Positions 48,726-61,749 of a DNA stretch of 64,000 bases are shown piece after piece. The notes under the pieces are model-generated. The model was not told the origin of the DNA. It was given only the letters and a program-made list of their open reading frames with translations, and ran no database searches. This DNA is from Luscinia megarhynchos (lineage: Eukaryota; Chordata; Aves; Passeriformes; Turdidae), in the NCBI GenBank assembly GCA_034336665.1, contig CM067592.1, positions 41,777,735-41,841,734 of the forward strand, given 5' to 3'. Each line of letters opens with the position of its first letter. The first letter of the stretch is position 1. The position numbers were made by a program, and so were the translations under genes.

Positions 48726-50739
48726 AAACTTATATTACAAAACATAATTTGATGAGGAAGAGAGTGGTAGCAATGTCTACTGTGTAATCAATATTAGGGA
48801 ATTTGCACCTGATCTCCTCCAGAAGTTTTTCAAGAAAAAATAAACTTTGGGACACTGGAAACACTGACAATTCAGCATATTTTTAAATTCCTACAATATG
48901 AACTGTATTATACAGCATGTGTGTAGAAGCAAATACTTGGCATGATTCAAAATTATTTTGAGTAACTCAACCCTAAAGAGATGCTCCTTTCTCTGTTAAT
49001 TTATCCTTTTTTCCCATTATTTTAAAGTTAAATTTTTCTCCTATCTCTTTTCTTGGGAATGTCTTACACTTCTGCAGATTTGTGGAAAGTAGTTAGACAC
49101 AGTAAAAAATAATAATTCTCCTGTGTTTATTTGATCCCCTTCCATTTACTCACATATCTTTTTTCCCACCCATGTTCTATATATGCTCAAAATTATGCAC
49201 TGGGAACCCTACAAGTTCAGTACAACATACCTGAAGAGAAAACACATGGTCTCAACAATTGTATTGTACACATCCAGTTAAACAAAATGACAGCAATTTC
49301 TTCAGCTGAGTTTTCATGAAATTTAAAAAGCTGGCTGATTTCTTACTATCACGATGCCATAAACAGTGCAGTATAACATCTTGTGGAGATGACAGTATTT
49401 CTTTTTAGCTACCAAGACTGGATGTACAACCACCAGACAAATGGCAAACAAGAGCTGTTAAAGTACTGCCTGAGGAGAAATACCAATTTGCTAAAGTTGT
49501 CTGAATAGCCCATGAAGGCGGAGAATAGAAGCCAGTAAGAAAGAGTAATTTCAAAAAGTCAAAATAGAAAGCATGACAAGAGGAAACAGATGGATTCCAG
49601 CCTATCCTGGGGAGTGGTGAGAATCAATTAACTTACATGACCATGCAGAAGTTGGAAAGGTCAGATAAACTGGAAGGAACTTCTTGACCAGGAAATACAT
49701 CTTGCAACATATAGAAGAATGCAGTGCACTAGCAGATCTCTTTGCTAACAAAATACTTCTGAACACTAAAAATAACAAGGCAGGGTACTGCTGCATATAG
49801 CACTTGCTTGGTCAGAAACTGTGTTTATGCCAGCAAGTGAATACTGATAGTCTGCTCTCACCACCACTGCAACATAAGTCTTACCTACACCCACCTCATC
49901 CCCCTGGGAAATTAAGCCATATCAGGAATGTTCACATAGCCAGAATAGGCTAGGGGGATTTAGCTACAGGGTACCATAATAATAAAAAAAAAAAGCACTA
50001 GGCTAATGAAAATGGCAAATTTTCTAAAACTAAATAGAAGACAAGCCCAAAAGTAGCCAAGGATCCCTATCCAGAGGAAAAGGGATCCCAGGAGACCAAA
50101 GTTTGCCTTCCTCTGCAGACTGGAACCAAAGAGAAAGGAGTGAGTTTCTCAATACAGCGTTTCTCAGATGTCTCATCTGAACAGATCTTCAGAGCAGAAA
50201 CAACAGAATGTTGCACCTGCTTTCACTGTCACATGTCTGATATTTCTAGAGATATTTTCTCCTCAGAACAGGCAGATCTGAAAGGAAGTATTTTCATGTG
50301 TGAAATAATTGTAGCTCCTAACAGTAAATCATATTACTAATAAAAATTACCTCAAGCACTGAAATGAGAAAAACAGTTTAAAATGTCAAGAAGTTAAGAA
50401 AAAATAAGACTGGTTGGAAAAAAATTTTGAAACTCCCTATATATTTCAACACAACCTATAATTATGCATGTAAAATTTTATTTCTTTTGAGGCACAGGCA
50501 TGCAGCTTATTTTCCTCATTACGGTTTACCAGCTACAATTTTCTTTTTTCTTTTAATCTCAAGAAGTTATCATTCCACTGCAAATACACTTCAGAAAACT
50601 GCTGGGTTTACCCTTTAAACAAGCTTTTGAATCTTTTAATTATTCAAAGAAAAATTCAGTCAATGCTTGCATAGCCAATTAAGTACAGATTTATATTCCA
50701 GCACTATCAGATAATGCTGAAATAACATATAAAAACCGG

Positions 50740-50930
50740 CATTCATAACTTCTGTGAGGTAATACCAGGAATTCTGTTTAAATATTTCATCAATCAAACA
50801 AATTAATTGTCTGCATTCATTACGCATTTTGCTTACATTAATGCGTAAATATCTACAACAAAAAGAGTGTAGGAAAACATGTGGCCTTGAACGCCTTTGT
50901 TTATTCATAATTAGCAATATTTCACTATTA
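50740..50930. other. Candidate intronic regulatory patch (homeodomain-type motifs and hairpin)
   Basis: The stretch has a density of TAAT/ATTA cores (AATTAATTG, ACATTAATGCG, TCATAATTAGC) and an exact 9-bp inverted repeat (TTACGCATT at 50820-50828, AATGCGTAA at 50840-50848) that holds two CpGs in an AT-rich region. This resembles the composition of conserved non-coding elements. There is no direct evidence of conservation here. Confidence 0.2.
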
Positions 50931-51591
50931 GTTTATGTATTTTAATTCCTTAGTCCATTGCCCTTTCTCGGATAGATTTTTCCACACAAAATTAAGAAAA
51001 AATAAGCATTATTGAGAGGTATACATAACTGGAAAACATAGAAGCTTAGCACAGGAGTGATACTGATTATACCTTTAAAGATGGAGAGTAGGAATTCAAT
51101 CTGCAGCATCCATTTTAAATTACATTCATCCAGGCAACATCGGATAAAAACTCAGTGCCACCTTTTAGCAGTGCTGGTCTAAGGATGGAGCCAAGAATGT
51201 GAGACAGAGGTATTATATGTTTCTAAAACTATCTAGGAAAATGGACAATATAAACATGCTTATAGGGGAAGCAGTTTGGAGACCTAAAGCTACCTGGAAG
51301 TCTTTTGGACACCTTAAATAGCTGACTAGTCTGCTTGCTTCAAGCTCAGGCCAAGTTGTTTTGCTTCCTGCTTTCCTGTAATAAATACAACATACTGACA
51401 AAATCTGAGATATCAAAAGTGATAAAGGGTAATGGAAATTGGCAGACAAAAAAGGGAAAAAGATTAGGACTAGTGCCTATCTAGGACTCAAAAGGAAAAA
51501 CACATTAATATAAAAACAGGCAATCACTTGTAGCAAAGCACCAACTTTTTGTTTAGAGCTCTAAAAGCTCTAAAAGAAAATCAAATAGAGT

Positions 51592-52022
51592 AAGAAGGCT
51601 GGTGAAGGAAAGGCCTAGGACACAAGTCCTATGAGGAGTGGCTGAGGGTGTTTGGAAAAAAGGAGGCTCAGGGTGAACCTTATCACTCTCCAAAAGTCTC
51701 TGAATGGAGGGTGCAGCCAGGCGAGTCAGCCTCTTATCCCATGCAACCAACAACAGGACAAGAGAACTCAGGCTTAAGCTGTGCCAGGGGAGGTTTAGGT
51801 TGGACATTAGGAGGATTTTCTTCATAGAAAGGGTGATTAGCCATTGGAATGGGCTGCCCAGGGAAGTGGTGGAGTCACTGTCCCTAGAGGTGTTTAAGGA
51901 AAGACTGGATGTGGCACTGGGTGCCATGGTCTGGTTGACAAGGTGTTCTTAGGTCACAAGTTGGACTTGATGATCTCAAAGATCTTTTCCAACCTGATTG
52001 ATTCTGTGTGATTCTCTGAAAT
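51592..52022 (+). mobile_element. CR1 LINE, ORF2 C-terminus and 3' end (distinct subfamily)
   Basis: The ORF at 51704-51952 is open over 82 codons and contains [34 protein letters not shown] and [13 protein letters not shown], the CR1 ORF2 C-terminus. The 3' UTR (TTGGACTTGATGATCTCAAA, then GATCTTTTCCAACCTGATTG and ATTCTGTGTGATTCTCTG) differs from the other CR1 copies here, which carry the GATGATCTCCAGAGG-type end. Only the 5' flank (about 51600) shows heavier decay. Confidence 0.85.
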
Positions 52023-52224
52023 AGATAACACAAGCACACTGAAGTGTGTTTAAACACTCAGCCATGACTTAATTTATTTATATTTATATGGAAGTGGTGT
52101 GCAAGACTTAGAGATATGGTAAGGGGCTGCACATAGCAGGAAATACTAATAAGTGGTAATCTTGATCATTAAAGCAATGATCCAGTGAGAAATGCCCCTC
52201 TTTATCTACAAGATGTAAGAGGGA

Positions 52225-53415
52225 ATTATAGAAATATAGAATAGATTGAATTGCAAGTAAGTTTTAAAGGCCACCTAGTCCAACCCCCATTGCAATGACC
52301 AGGGATCTCTTCAAGTAGAACAGGTTGCACAGAGCCTCATCCTCACTGACACTGAATATTCAAAGATGGAGAATCTCCCAACACCCTGGGCAATCTATTG
52401 CCGTGTTCCATCACCCTCATTTAAAAAAAAATTCTTTCTTATATCTAATCTAAATTGGTCATCCTTTAGTTTCAAAGCCATTCTCCCTTCTCCTTACACT
52501 CCATGCCCTGGTAAAAAGTACCTCTCCAGCTTTCTTGTAGGCTCCCTTCAGGTACTGGGAGGCTGCTCTTAAGTCTCCCCAGAGCCCTTTCTTCTCCGGG
52601 CTGAACAACCCTAATTTTCTCAGTCTCATTAGGAGACGTGTTTCATCACTTTGGATCATCTTCATGGCTCTCCTCTGGACTTGATCCAAAAGGTCCATGC
52701 CATATTTTGGGGACCCCAGAGCTGGGTGCAGGGCTCCAGCTGGGGTCTCACAGAGCAGAGCAGAGGGGCAGAATCCCCTCCCTCCCCTGCTGCCCACGCT
52801 ACTTTGGATGCAGCCCAGGACACGTTTGATTTCTGGGCTGGGAGTGCCCATGGCTGGGTCATGTCCAGCCTCTCACCCACCAGCACCCCCAAGTCCTTCT
52901 CACAGGGCTGCTCTGATCTGTTCATCCCACAGCCTGGGCTGATGGCAGGGGTTGCCCCAACCCAGGTGCAGCACCTTGAACTTGGTCTTGTTAAGCCTCA
53001 TGAGATTCCCATGGGTCAACTTCTAGAGCTTGTCCAGGTCCCACTAGATGGAATCTCCTCTTTGGATGTGTCAGCCACACCACTCAACTTGGTGTTATCT
53101 GCAGACCTGCTAAGGGTTCACTTGATTCTGGTGTCAGTGACATTGATGAAGGTATTAAATAGCACAGGCCCCAATGCAAACACCTGAGGGACACCAGTTG
53201 TCACTGACCTCCCTCCATCAGGACCCTGAGCTGTTGACCACCTCTTTTTGGATGTCATCACTCAACCAAATTCTTACCTATTGATCAGCCTACCCATCTA
53301 ATCCATCTCTCCAGTTTAGAGAAGGCATCTGACTGCCATGACTTTCAAAAATCACAGAGAGTAACTTGGCAGCTATACCAGCCAACTCCCTCTATGTTCC
53401 CCTCTTTGCTCACTC
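52225..53415 (-). mobile_element. CR1 LINE, about 1.2 kb of reverse transcriptase to 3' end
   Basis: The 3' end is at the left (reverse complement of TAGAAATATAGAATAGATTG and the GGCCACCTAGTCCAACCCCC motif). Coding remnants follow on the minus strand: LGCIQSSVGSRGGRG, LLDQVQRRAMKMI, LRKLGLFSPEKKGLWGDLRA and YLKGAYKKAGEVLFTRA within 52459-52851. Reverse transcriptase sequence continues to about 53300-53415. Frameshifts are present. The long plus-strand ORF at 52651-53187 (178 codons) is an antisense shadow. Confidence 0.88.
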
Positions 53416-53640
53416 ATACAGTGGTGCAGCTTTGTATTCCTGCTATGCACAAGTCTTTCCTGCCTGGATGGAGGGTCTACCCCTTCCCAGGCAGAAGCAG
53501 ATGACTGAGTTGGATACTGGGAACAAAGCCTCTGAAACAACTGCAACTAAGTATTGCCTCCAGTGAGATTTTTTTAGTGCTAGGAGTATTAACTTTATGG
53601 AGGAAACATAGCAGTCATGCAGTAACAATAAAACATGAAT

Positions 53641-56220
53641 AATTTATAAATTATAATTAACATGAATCAGACATATTTTTTACTATGACAGAAAAAGAAA
53701 GTCAGCAGATGCAAAATGGAGAAAAAGAAAATGTGTGTGAAAAAGTACTTAAAGGAGATCAAAATTATTGAATTTTAAAATTATGAAGCTCAGAACTTAG
53801 CATGAAGAAGAAAGGATTAAACATACACATAATAAGAATATCCAAGATGATATTAGAAGGAACAATAGCAATAAGAATCCTTACTGATTCAGGGTAAAAG
53901 CCATTTGGTAACTCATACTAACCCATTGGAAGGTGTCAGCACAAGCTCAGCACAAAGATCAAGCCTATTGAATGCAATGTTAGTAACTTCTCCAAGGGAA
54001 ATATATTTGGTAAAAAAATGTATCCCATCATACATCACATCACGTTAACATTCTTAAAACAAGGTTTTCAACATCTTTGGATAACAAAACAATAAACATA
54101 GGTTGGTGAAAAATGAACTATTCTCTTTTTACGTAAACACATCTTGAGAACACCTAAATGCATGGTCAAGTCATATTTTAAGCTCTCATATTAAGTGAGA
54201 GCAGAAGCGCCAGCAGATCTACCTCATATGGACCAAGGCTCTCTAATCTATCCCTACTAATTAAATACTGCATCATTCTTATGGAAAGCTAACCATAAAA
54301 TTTGTAACAACTTCAAAATTTGGGAATGGCTGGAACCTGGTTCTGGTGGCTGGTAGACCTAGGATTAGTTTTTCAGAAGCTACCACTGGGGAACTAATGA
54401 CTGACATAGAGCACCTAAGATGTCCAAATTGTTCCAAAGAAAGAAAAGGCAAATTCTGTACCCTAAGACTGCCTGTAATACTTCACCATCGTCTTGACAT
54501 GAAAGCTTTTCATCAGTCTGCATACTGGTCAGATTTGTGCATGATAGACCAGATTTATTCTCTTTTTAATTCAATTTTTCTTCCACTTGTACTACATTGA
54601 GTCATTACCCAGCTGAGACACTGAACAGCATGACCTCCTTGTCAACCAAGACTTCACTTCTTGCCATGTCAGTAAAAGAATATTAAAACAAGGATGTTCA
54701 AATTAGCATTTCATTTCTTATGGTTTAATCAAGGAGATAAGTATGGCTTCCTTCCAGCTGATTGTATTACCATTAAAGTTTATGATAAATTATGAACGCC
54801 CTTGAGCTAAACATCCAATTAAAATAACATAAGCATGGCAGGATGTCTGTTACAGTGTTTTCCTTAGAAGAAATCCTAATTATATTGCCATTATTCTTTT
54901 CCACAGGCACGCCTGTGCTTTCTGACTGGATGGTATGAAAATATACCATTAATTAACATGACTGTGTTCTTATAACGTCACTGAGAATCACTCTTACACT
55001 AAAAAAACCCCCAAAAAACAAGCCTGCTGAGTTACATGCTTCATAGTAACAGGAGATACAGGATTAAGCAGTGATTCTTCATTCTCTCAGTATTATAAAA
55101 TATCTTAATAAGATACTTCACTGTTGAACTTCTGAATTGGGAAGTGTGGTTGATTAGTAAAAAGAAAAAGTCGTTCAGATAGACCATAATAATCTCAAAC
55201 TCATTTTATACTGCCTCATGTCTTTTCATGGCTGAAAAAATTAACAGTTTTAACGGAGATTTGAAGGTGTATGTTTTGAAAAAAGTGGTGTTACCCTCCT
55301 ATTTAAGTAACAGATTTCAAACTATTTTTTTTCCCAGGCAGTAAAAAACCTGCACATTCACTGATTGGTTCTTCAGTAATAATGAGTTTTTTACAAATCA
55401 CTGAAGTATGTTTAGCCCGGTGATTTAACTCATTACGGAATTCCTAATTTATATGCACTATGTCTTCTTTTATATTATGTCACTGTTTTTGCACAATATT
55501 ATGCTACAGAATAATCCAATATATAGAAAGCAGTTGTATCTTTACTATAGATTTTCAAATCAAACGAAGCAAAAATAGAAACTCCAAAAGATAACAAACA
55601 GGAATGTGCAACGTTGTACAGAAAATAGATGGGATTTATATATTTGGAGAATTCTGGGTGAAAACAAAGCAGAAAAAAGAATTGAAGACCTCAGATTTTA
55701 CCAATCCAATTGACTAATCTAAATAATTCAGAAATTAGTTTCTCTAGTTTTTATTAAATTGTGGATTGGCTTGATTTGTGCTTTGAATAGAGTATGTAAG
55801 ACAGAAAAAAATGGGGAAAGAAGAGTAAAAATTGAAACAAAGGGCAATAATCCATTTTACTGTTCTCTTGTCTCTTACTGTAAAAGGTTATAATGCCCTG
55901 AAGGGATGAGAACAGAATTATTCATAGCTGAGGCTATTTCTGTAAGATAACATTAAATTTTTTTAAATAGGATGAATATTAAGCAAATAACTACTCTGTC
56001 AAGGTGGCCAGTAGCTCTATTTCATAACAATGGTGACACCTTATATTAAGAGAAGCTCTTTCTTACACAATTTTCGTTTATGTTCAGGTTGAAATAACAT
56101 TTGAGAGCTGCTTGAAACCCACCTAATGCATTTCTTACATTTATCTGCTTGGATGTGTGCCTACAGAGAGATGTTACTGTTGTTACAACTATACATACCA
56201 AATCCTGTAAAAAGTAAAAT
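53641..56220. other. CHSY3 intron stretch without a recognised element
   Basis: AT-rich single-copy-looking DNA. No coding sequence or repeat family that I can name. Confidence 0.45.
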
Positions 56221-56223
56221 TAG

Positions 56224-56810
56224 GCAGTCATAGAATCATGCAATGGTTTGGGTTGGAAAGGACCTTAAACACCTTCTAGTTCTAAATTTCTGCCATGGGT
56301 AGGGACACCTTTCACTAGTCTAGGTTGCTCAAAGTCTCATCCAATCTGGCCCTGAACACTTCCAGGGATGATGCATGCACAGCTGCTCTGGACAGCCTGT
56401 TCTAGTGCCTCACCAACTTCTGAGTGAAGAACTTCTGTCTAATATCTAATCTAAATCTTTCCTCTTGTAGTTTAAAACCCTTTCCCCCATTGTATCATTA
56501 TCTGCCTGTGTAAAAAGCTGTTCGCCCTCCTCTTGTAAGTCCCTTCATGCATTGGTGAAATGAGGTCTCCCTGGAGACTTCTCTTCCCCAGACTGAACAA
56601 CCCCAGCTCCCTCAGCCTAACATCATAAAATAGGAGCTCCAGTCATCGGGTCATTTTTGTGGCCTTTTTCTGGACTCCTTCCAGCAGGTTGATGTCTTTC
56701 TTCATGAAGGACAGAAGACTGCTGGAGGGAGTTCAGAGCTGGATGCAGCAAACCAAATAAGACTCACCATGGCAGAGCAGGGGAGAATAACCTCCCTCAA
56801 CCTACTGCTA
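56224..56810 (-). mobile_element. CR1 LINE, ORF2 C-terminus and 3' end
   Basis: The left end is the classic inverted CR1 tail: TCATAGAATCATGCAATGG, then TTTGGGTTGGAAAGGACCTT. The usual landmarks follow in reverse: CTGGCCCTGAACACTTCCAG, CTGAACAACCCCAGCTCCC and TGGACTCCTTCCAGCAGG. Reading frames are broken. It truncates near 56810. Confidence 0.88.
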
Positions 56811-57389
56811 AGGTTGACAACACTTGTTTAGAATACTGAACAAAATGGGGAAAGCAACACAGAACTTTTCAGAGAGAGGATAACAGAAATAAATTCATTT
56901 AAATACGTGGCAACAAAATGATTTTTTCCTTATTGTGACTGAAGGCAGATGCAGAACAAGGGAATGTAAGCAGTAGTTAAGTCACAAAAGCTACTGACAC
57001 TCAAGAAGTGATTAAGTCACAAAGGACAATGACACAAGTTTTAGGAAGATGGATTGAAGTATCAAGTGTATCTGCCTCAAAACCAGGTAGCCTTTGCCTT
57101 CAGAGAACTATACACTAAAATGTGCAAATGACCTCACTCATATATGAGGTTCACTAATCTTATTGAAAATAAAGAAAGAATAATGTATTGGGACTTCCTC
57201 CTAGTAAGCCAAAATGCACTAACTAGAAGTTATAGATATAATCATTAGTGTTCCTACCACTATCATGGATATGCTGATCTGATCAGTTGTTTCCTGAGTT
57301 TCGGCTAGCAAGAAGAAGAATCAGCTATCTGTTATTTGAAAATTAAATTTCTTCTTTTTCTCTTTAGTGTCAGCTGGGTTCTTTAATGT

Positions 57390-57685
57390 TTAAAGCATCT
57401 ATCAATGGTGACATTCAGAAGGTGATGGTCAATGGCTCTGGGTCATGATGGATATCAGCAACAAGTGGTGTTCCTCACTGGGACCAGTGTTGTTTAATGT
57501 CTTCAATAATGACATAGACATCAGCATCAAGTGAACCCTTAGCAAGTCTGCAAGTGACACCAAGCTGAGTGGTGTAGTTGAGTTGACACACCTGAAGGAC
57601 AGAATGTCACCCAGATGGACCAGGACAAGACTTGGGCCCATGGGAACCTCATGAGGTTTAACAGAGGCCAAGTGCAAGTCTGAAA
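57390..57685 (+). mobile_element. CR1 LINE, internal reverse transcriptase fragment
   Basis: Plus-strand sequence matches the CR1 reverse transcriptase core: GGTGTTCCTCACTGGGACCA then GTGTTGTTTAATGTCTTC (VPxGxxPVLFNVF), AATGACATAGACATC (NDIDI) and AGTGACACCAAGCTGAGTGG (SDTKLSG). It aligns with the 27780-27990 part of the long CR1 at 27.7-28.8 kb. It ends abruptly at about 57685 without a CR1 3' tail, so it is truncated at both ends. Confidence 0.8.
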
Positions 57686-60600
57686 ATGAGGAATTAAAAT
57701 TTAGGAAACACAGGGTCTTTTAGAAAAATACTACATTATTGTGTATTTTAGAAGTATAAATTATAATTCAATTTTCATCCTCCGTAAACAAAAAGACCAC
57801 CCACAGCATAACATCCCATTGAAATAAATGACTCTATCACATTTCCAATACTGTCAACACTCCCTCCCACTCCCTGAAGTTTTTCCTCAGATAGTCTAAG
57901 TGATTTTACAAAATGAAAGTACCAGATAATTATTTTCAAATTGCATTTAATTAGAAATGAATGTTGTATTGCAGACTTGAAGGGGGCTTCTATGACCAAA
58001 TTTTCTCACCTATATTGAGTAAATATAACAAAAGCACTATGTCTCTCTTCATACACATTTTTTCTCTTACAAAAACTCAAAATCTTTGATGCAATGAAAG
58101 AATTAAGCCTGACTTTCCTCAGTTTCTAAGTGTAGGAAATTTCGATGCTTCTATTCTTTACTAAACTCTGCATGTAATTTTCTGTTCTTTGTCAAAAATC
58201 AAAAATTAAAAGCCATTATTGCATCCATCACACATAGATGGTTGCTCTTATCCAATTTTGCACTTTACAGTAAAGTTTAGGATCAAAGGTGTGGGACATG
58301 GCAACCTAGGGCTCGAAGATTAGCAAGTTCAAAGCACAGAGGCTCAAGCCTGGGACAGAAAGAATAAGTTATGGCCATTTTCACTCCTGGCTGTTACTAT
58401 TAATTCAATTAAATACTAAATCCTCTGCATGTGCTTAATTTTTGAATTAATTAAGGCAAATTAGAAAAAACTCTTTCAGTTTGGTTTGAGTTGCAGATGA
58501 ACAGAAAAGAGTATAGGAATGAAAACTCCAACAGTCTGCTCCAGAAGGTGAATGCTCTAAACCCTACATATCTTCTGTCCCTGTTCCTGTGGGTACTTGG
58601 GATCACTCCTACTGTCCAGTGCTCCTCTCCCAGTTGCAGTGCCCACTTTGTCATTCTCTTCCTATCTGCATTCTCATGTGATTTTTTCCTTCTCCCCAGT
58701 CCCTTCCACATCACACCCTCAAGTCACAGCACTGAAGTAATGAGTAAAGATACCCCAAGTATAAATGTGAAGCAATTTGTCTTTTAGGAGGCACTTCTGT
58801 TTTCAGATCAGCAATATAGTTCCCCTAATCTTGTTCCTCAAACGACGAGAATATTTTTTACAACATTTTAACAAATCTGTTCATGGCAAAGAAAATTTTA
58901 GGTCTAATGGTTCAAATCGAGCAGAATTATAAGCAAAGAAAATAAAGACTTTTCATAGGACGATTTAGGCAGCCCACCATTAACAGCAACACAATCAGTG
59001 CAGGCTATACTAAATAATTGAATATGTCTGTGAAAGAGCAGAGAAACCTTGGGCTTCTTATACAGAATTAAGTTTTCTTTCTGCTCACTAAAGCACAAGA
59101 CAAATCAATGTCTCATCAAAAGTCTAAGCATGATGACTTGAGGCATTCTGCTTACCAAAATTTCCTAGCAATTTGTCACTATAGACTACTCAGGGTCTGT
59201 TACTGGATTAGTACCTATTCTAGTACTAAGTAAATTGTGTAAAGATTTTAAGTATTTTGGTTAACTTTAAAAATTTTGCTTAAGATTTAAAATATTGAAA
59301 ATTTTCATACCTTTTTCATAATTTTGCTTATATATGCTACTCTCTTTTTACTTTATTTTCTATTACCTTTAAACTGCAGTCACAGGAGATTTTTTTATCC
59401 CATTAAGAGTAAAAATACCCTCTGGCATCAGCCAAAATTTGGATCAATCTTATGCTCATTTCACATCAGAGAGTTACATGGTTTAGATAGGAAACACATA
59501 ATTTACTTCCCTCTATTAGAAAAGTAAGACAATTAGTCACTTTACTACAGACAACAGTTAATTTCAAAATTAGCTGTCCTCAGTTTTGGCCAGACATATC
59601 CTGAGAGGAACCTTTTGGGTACCAGCTGTGTTCCTGTGTCTCCAAAAATGCATTGGGTACTTCAGCCATTAGATACAAAAGTCTGTGGATTTTTCTTATA
59701 TTATATTACAACAAATTTTAAGTATGATGAAACCGTAGAAGAAAACCCCATAATCTGACACTTGAGGAAAACAAAATGGAAAACAGCTTCTCTGGATTAT
59801 GGATTTATTCTCTGGAGAAGCTTAAGTCCTGAAAGGCAAAAAAATTCCAAGAGAGGGAGAAGACAATGGTCAATATAGTGTTGCTGTGCAAATGTATGCA
59901 AAATTTGGAGGGAAAAGAAATGCAGTAAAAAATTATTTCCAAAATTAACTCCTACATACTATTTTCTTCAGAAGGCATGCTTATGCAGATGATGACTGTT
60001 CCTATGACCTTCAGCCAGGATGTGACAAGAAGACAGGGGCCTGCACTAATAAAAGACTCAAAGCAGAACAGGAGCACCTCTGTAACAAACTTTTGATGGA
60101 AGCAATCCAAGTTAGACTTGTGGGCTCAGCAATGTTTGTATTATAGCTTTCTACTCCTGTAAATGAAATCTTTGCTGATAAAAGCAAATCCACCATTACT
60201 TACACTAGTAATGTGTTTTGCACAGATGTTAAAGGGCTATGAAAAAACTTACGTGTCAAGCTGATTTTATACTTGGTTGTATTTTCTTTTAAAACAGATG
60301 TGTTTCTTTTTATGGCTTGTAAAGCCAATCTTTACATATATTTTAATTATCTCTATCCCATCTGTGTAGTTTAATTACTGATTTATTTCCCTTTTTAGTA
60401 AGATGTCCATCCATACATACTTAATTCCTGTCTATACTGAGGAATGCTAATAACTTTGTTTCCCTTATGAAAGTGGTGATACATCTTTTAAAGACAGCAC
60501 AGCTAGGAAATGTCACCAATAACTAAACAAATTGCAGAGAGTAAGAACTTTAACTGCAGTTCCTTTTACTTACCTCTGTATTTTATTAGCTAATTGTAAA

Positions 60601-61749
60601 ACGCAGTTTTGTTGATTAGACAAAATAATGTATATACACATTAACATTTATACATTATGTCAATATCTGATTCCACCTCATTTTGCATAAAACTTGCCAA
60701 GAAATGCATCACAATCGTCTTTGCATATTTATAGGCTCTGTCTCAGGGTCTTTGAAAAAGTCTGCCACTTTTTAATATAAGCACGATGATATTAGTAAAA
60801 TTCCCAGTTCCAACACAGGCAGGCTCATTCTGATTTTTATGTAATTCTGCAGATACAGAGAAAGTAGCAGCACTTCCCCTTGAGAATATGTCTTTTTATA
60901 GTAACGCTATAAATCCTAAAGTGAATCCTGCTATGAACATTCCAAGATTTTAACACAACCTTGTCTAAATTATACAAGTGCTCTAACAGTCATAAATAAA
61001 CACAGCAACAGTAAAGAAATAGTACAATGGATTTAGTTCACAATTCACAGTTGGAAACTTCCCTATGTGAATATATATAAAATTTAGGAAAATGGTGTCG
61101 TTAACTCCTTAGAACTGCTCACCAGGATTAGTAAAACTGCTTCATTAGATTAAATTTTTTAGTGTTTTTTTGCTTTTAATCCTATCTTTTCTACATAAGT
61201 AAGCTGCTCCCAACTCAATGGAGTACAAAACATCATAACCATTTTTTACTATGTTCACAAATCATATCCTTCTCCAAGAACAATTGCTGAGAAATAACTA
61301 CAATTAAATACTGACATTTCTAGTATAAGCAAACCAATGCACAAAGCTGCAGCCAACAAACTAACATGTGGATCAATCCAAATTCTGACAGGCCTTCAAG
61401 AACGCATGCACCTTTTTAACTGGCTGATACAAAAGGAACTGAATTGTACTCCAAAAAGTGCATTTTTACAATTGACCAACACAACCCAACAGAAAGCAAA
61501 AACCATTATACCATTCTTCACAAACAGCAGCTGCATTTAATTCGTATCAGAGCTGCTGTGAAAGATAAGAACTTATAAACCATCTTATGACAGCTGAAGC
61601 GTTTCATTAGAATGAGAAACAACTTGAGATGATCCTTCTGGAGGAACTGACAGATTCACATGCTGAATTGCATCACTGACCAAGAACACAGCCTTTATTG
61701 TAATTAAATGCAATTATCACCAAGCAAAAACAGCAAGCCTGTAGATGGT

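Noticed and set aside
52651..53187. 178-codon plus-strand ORF
   Set aside because: Antisense of a minus-strand CR1. The same peptide pattern appears antisense in the other CR1 copies at 28 and 42 kb.
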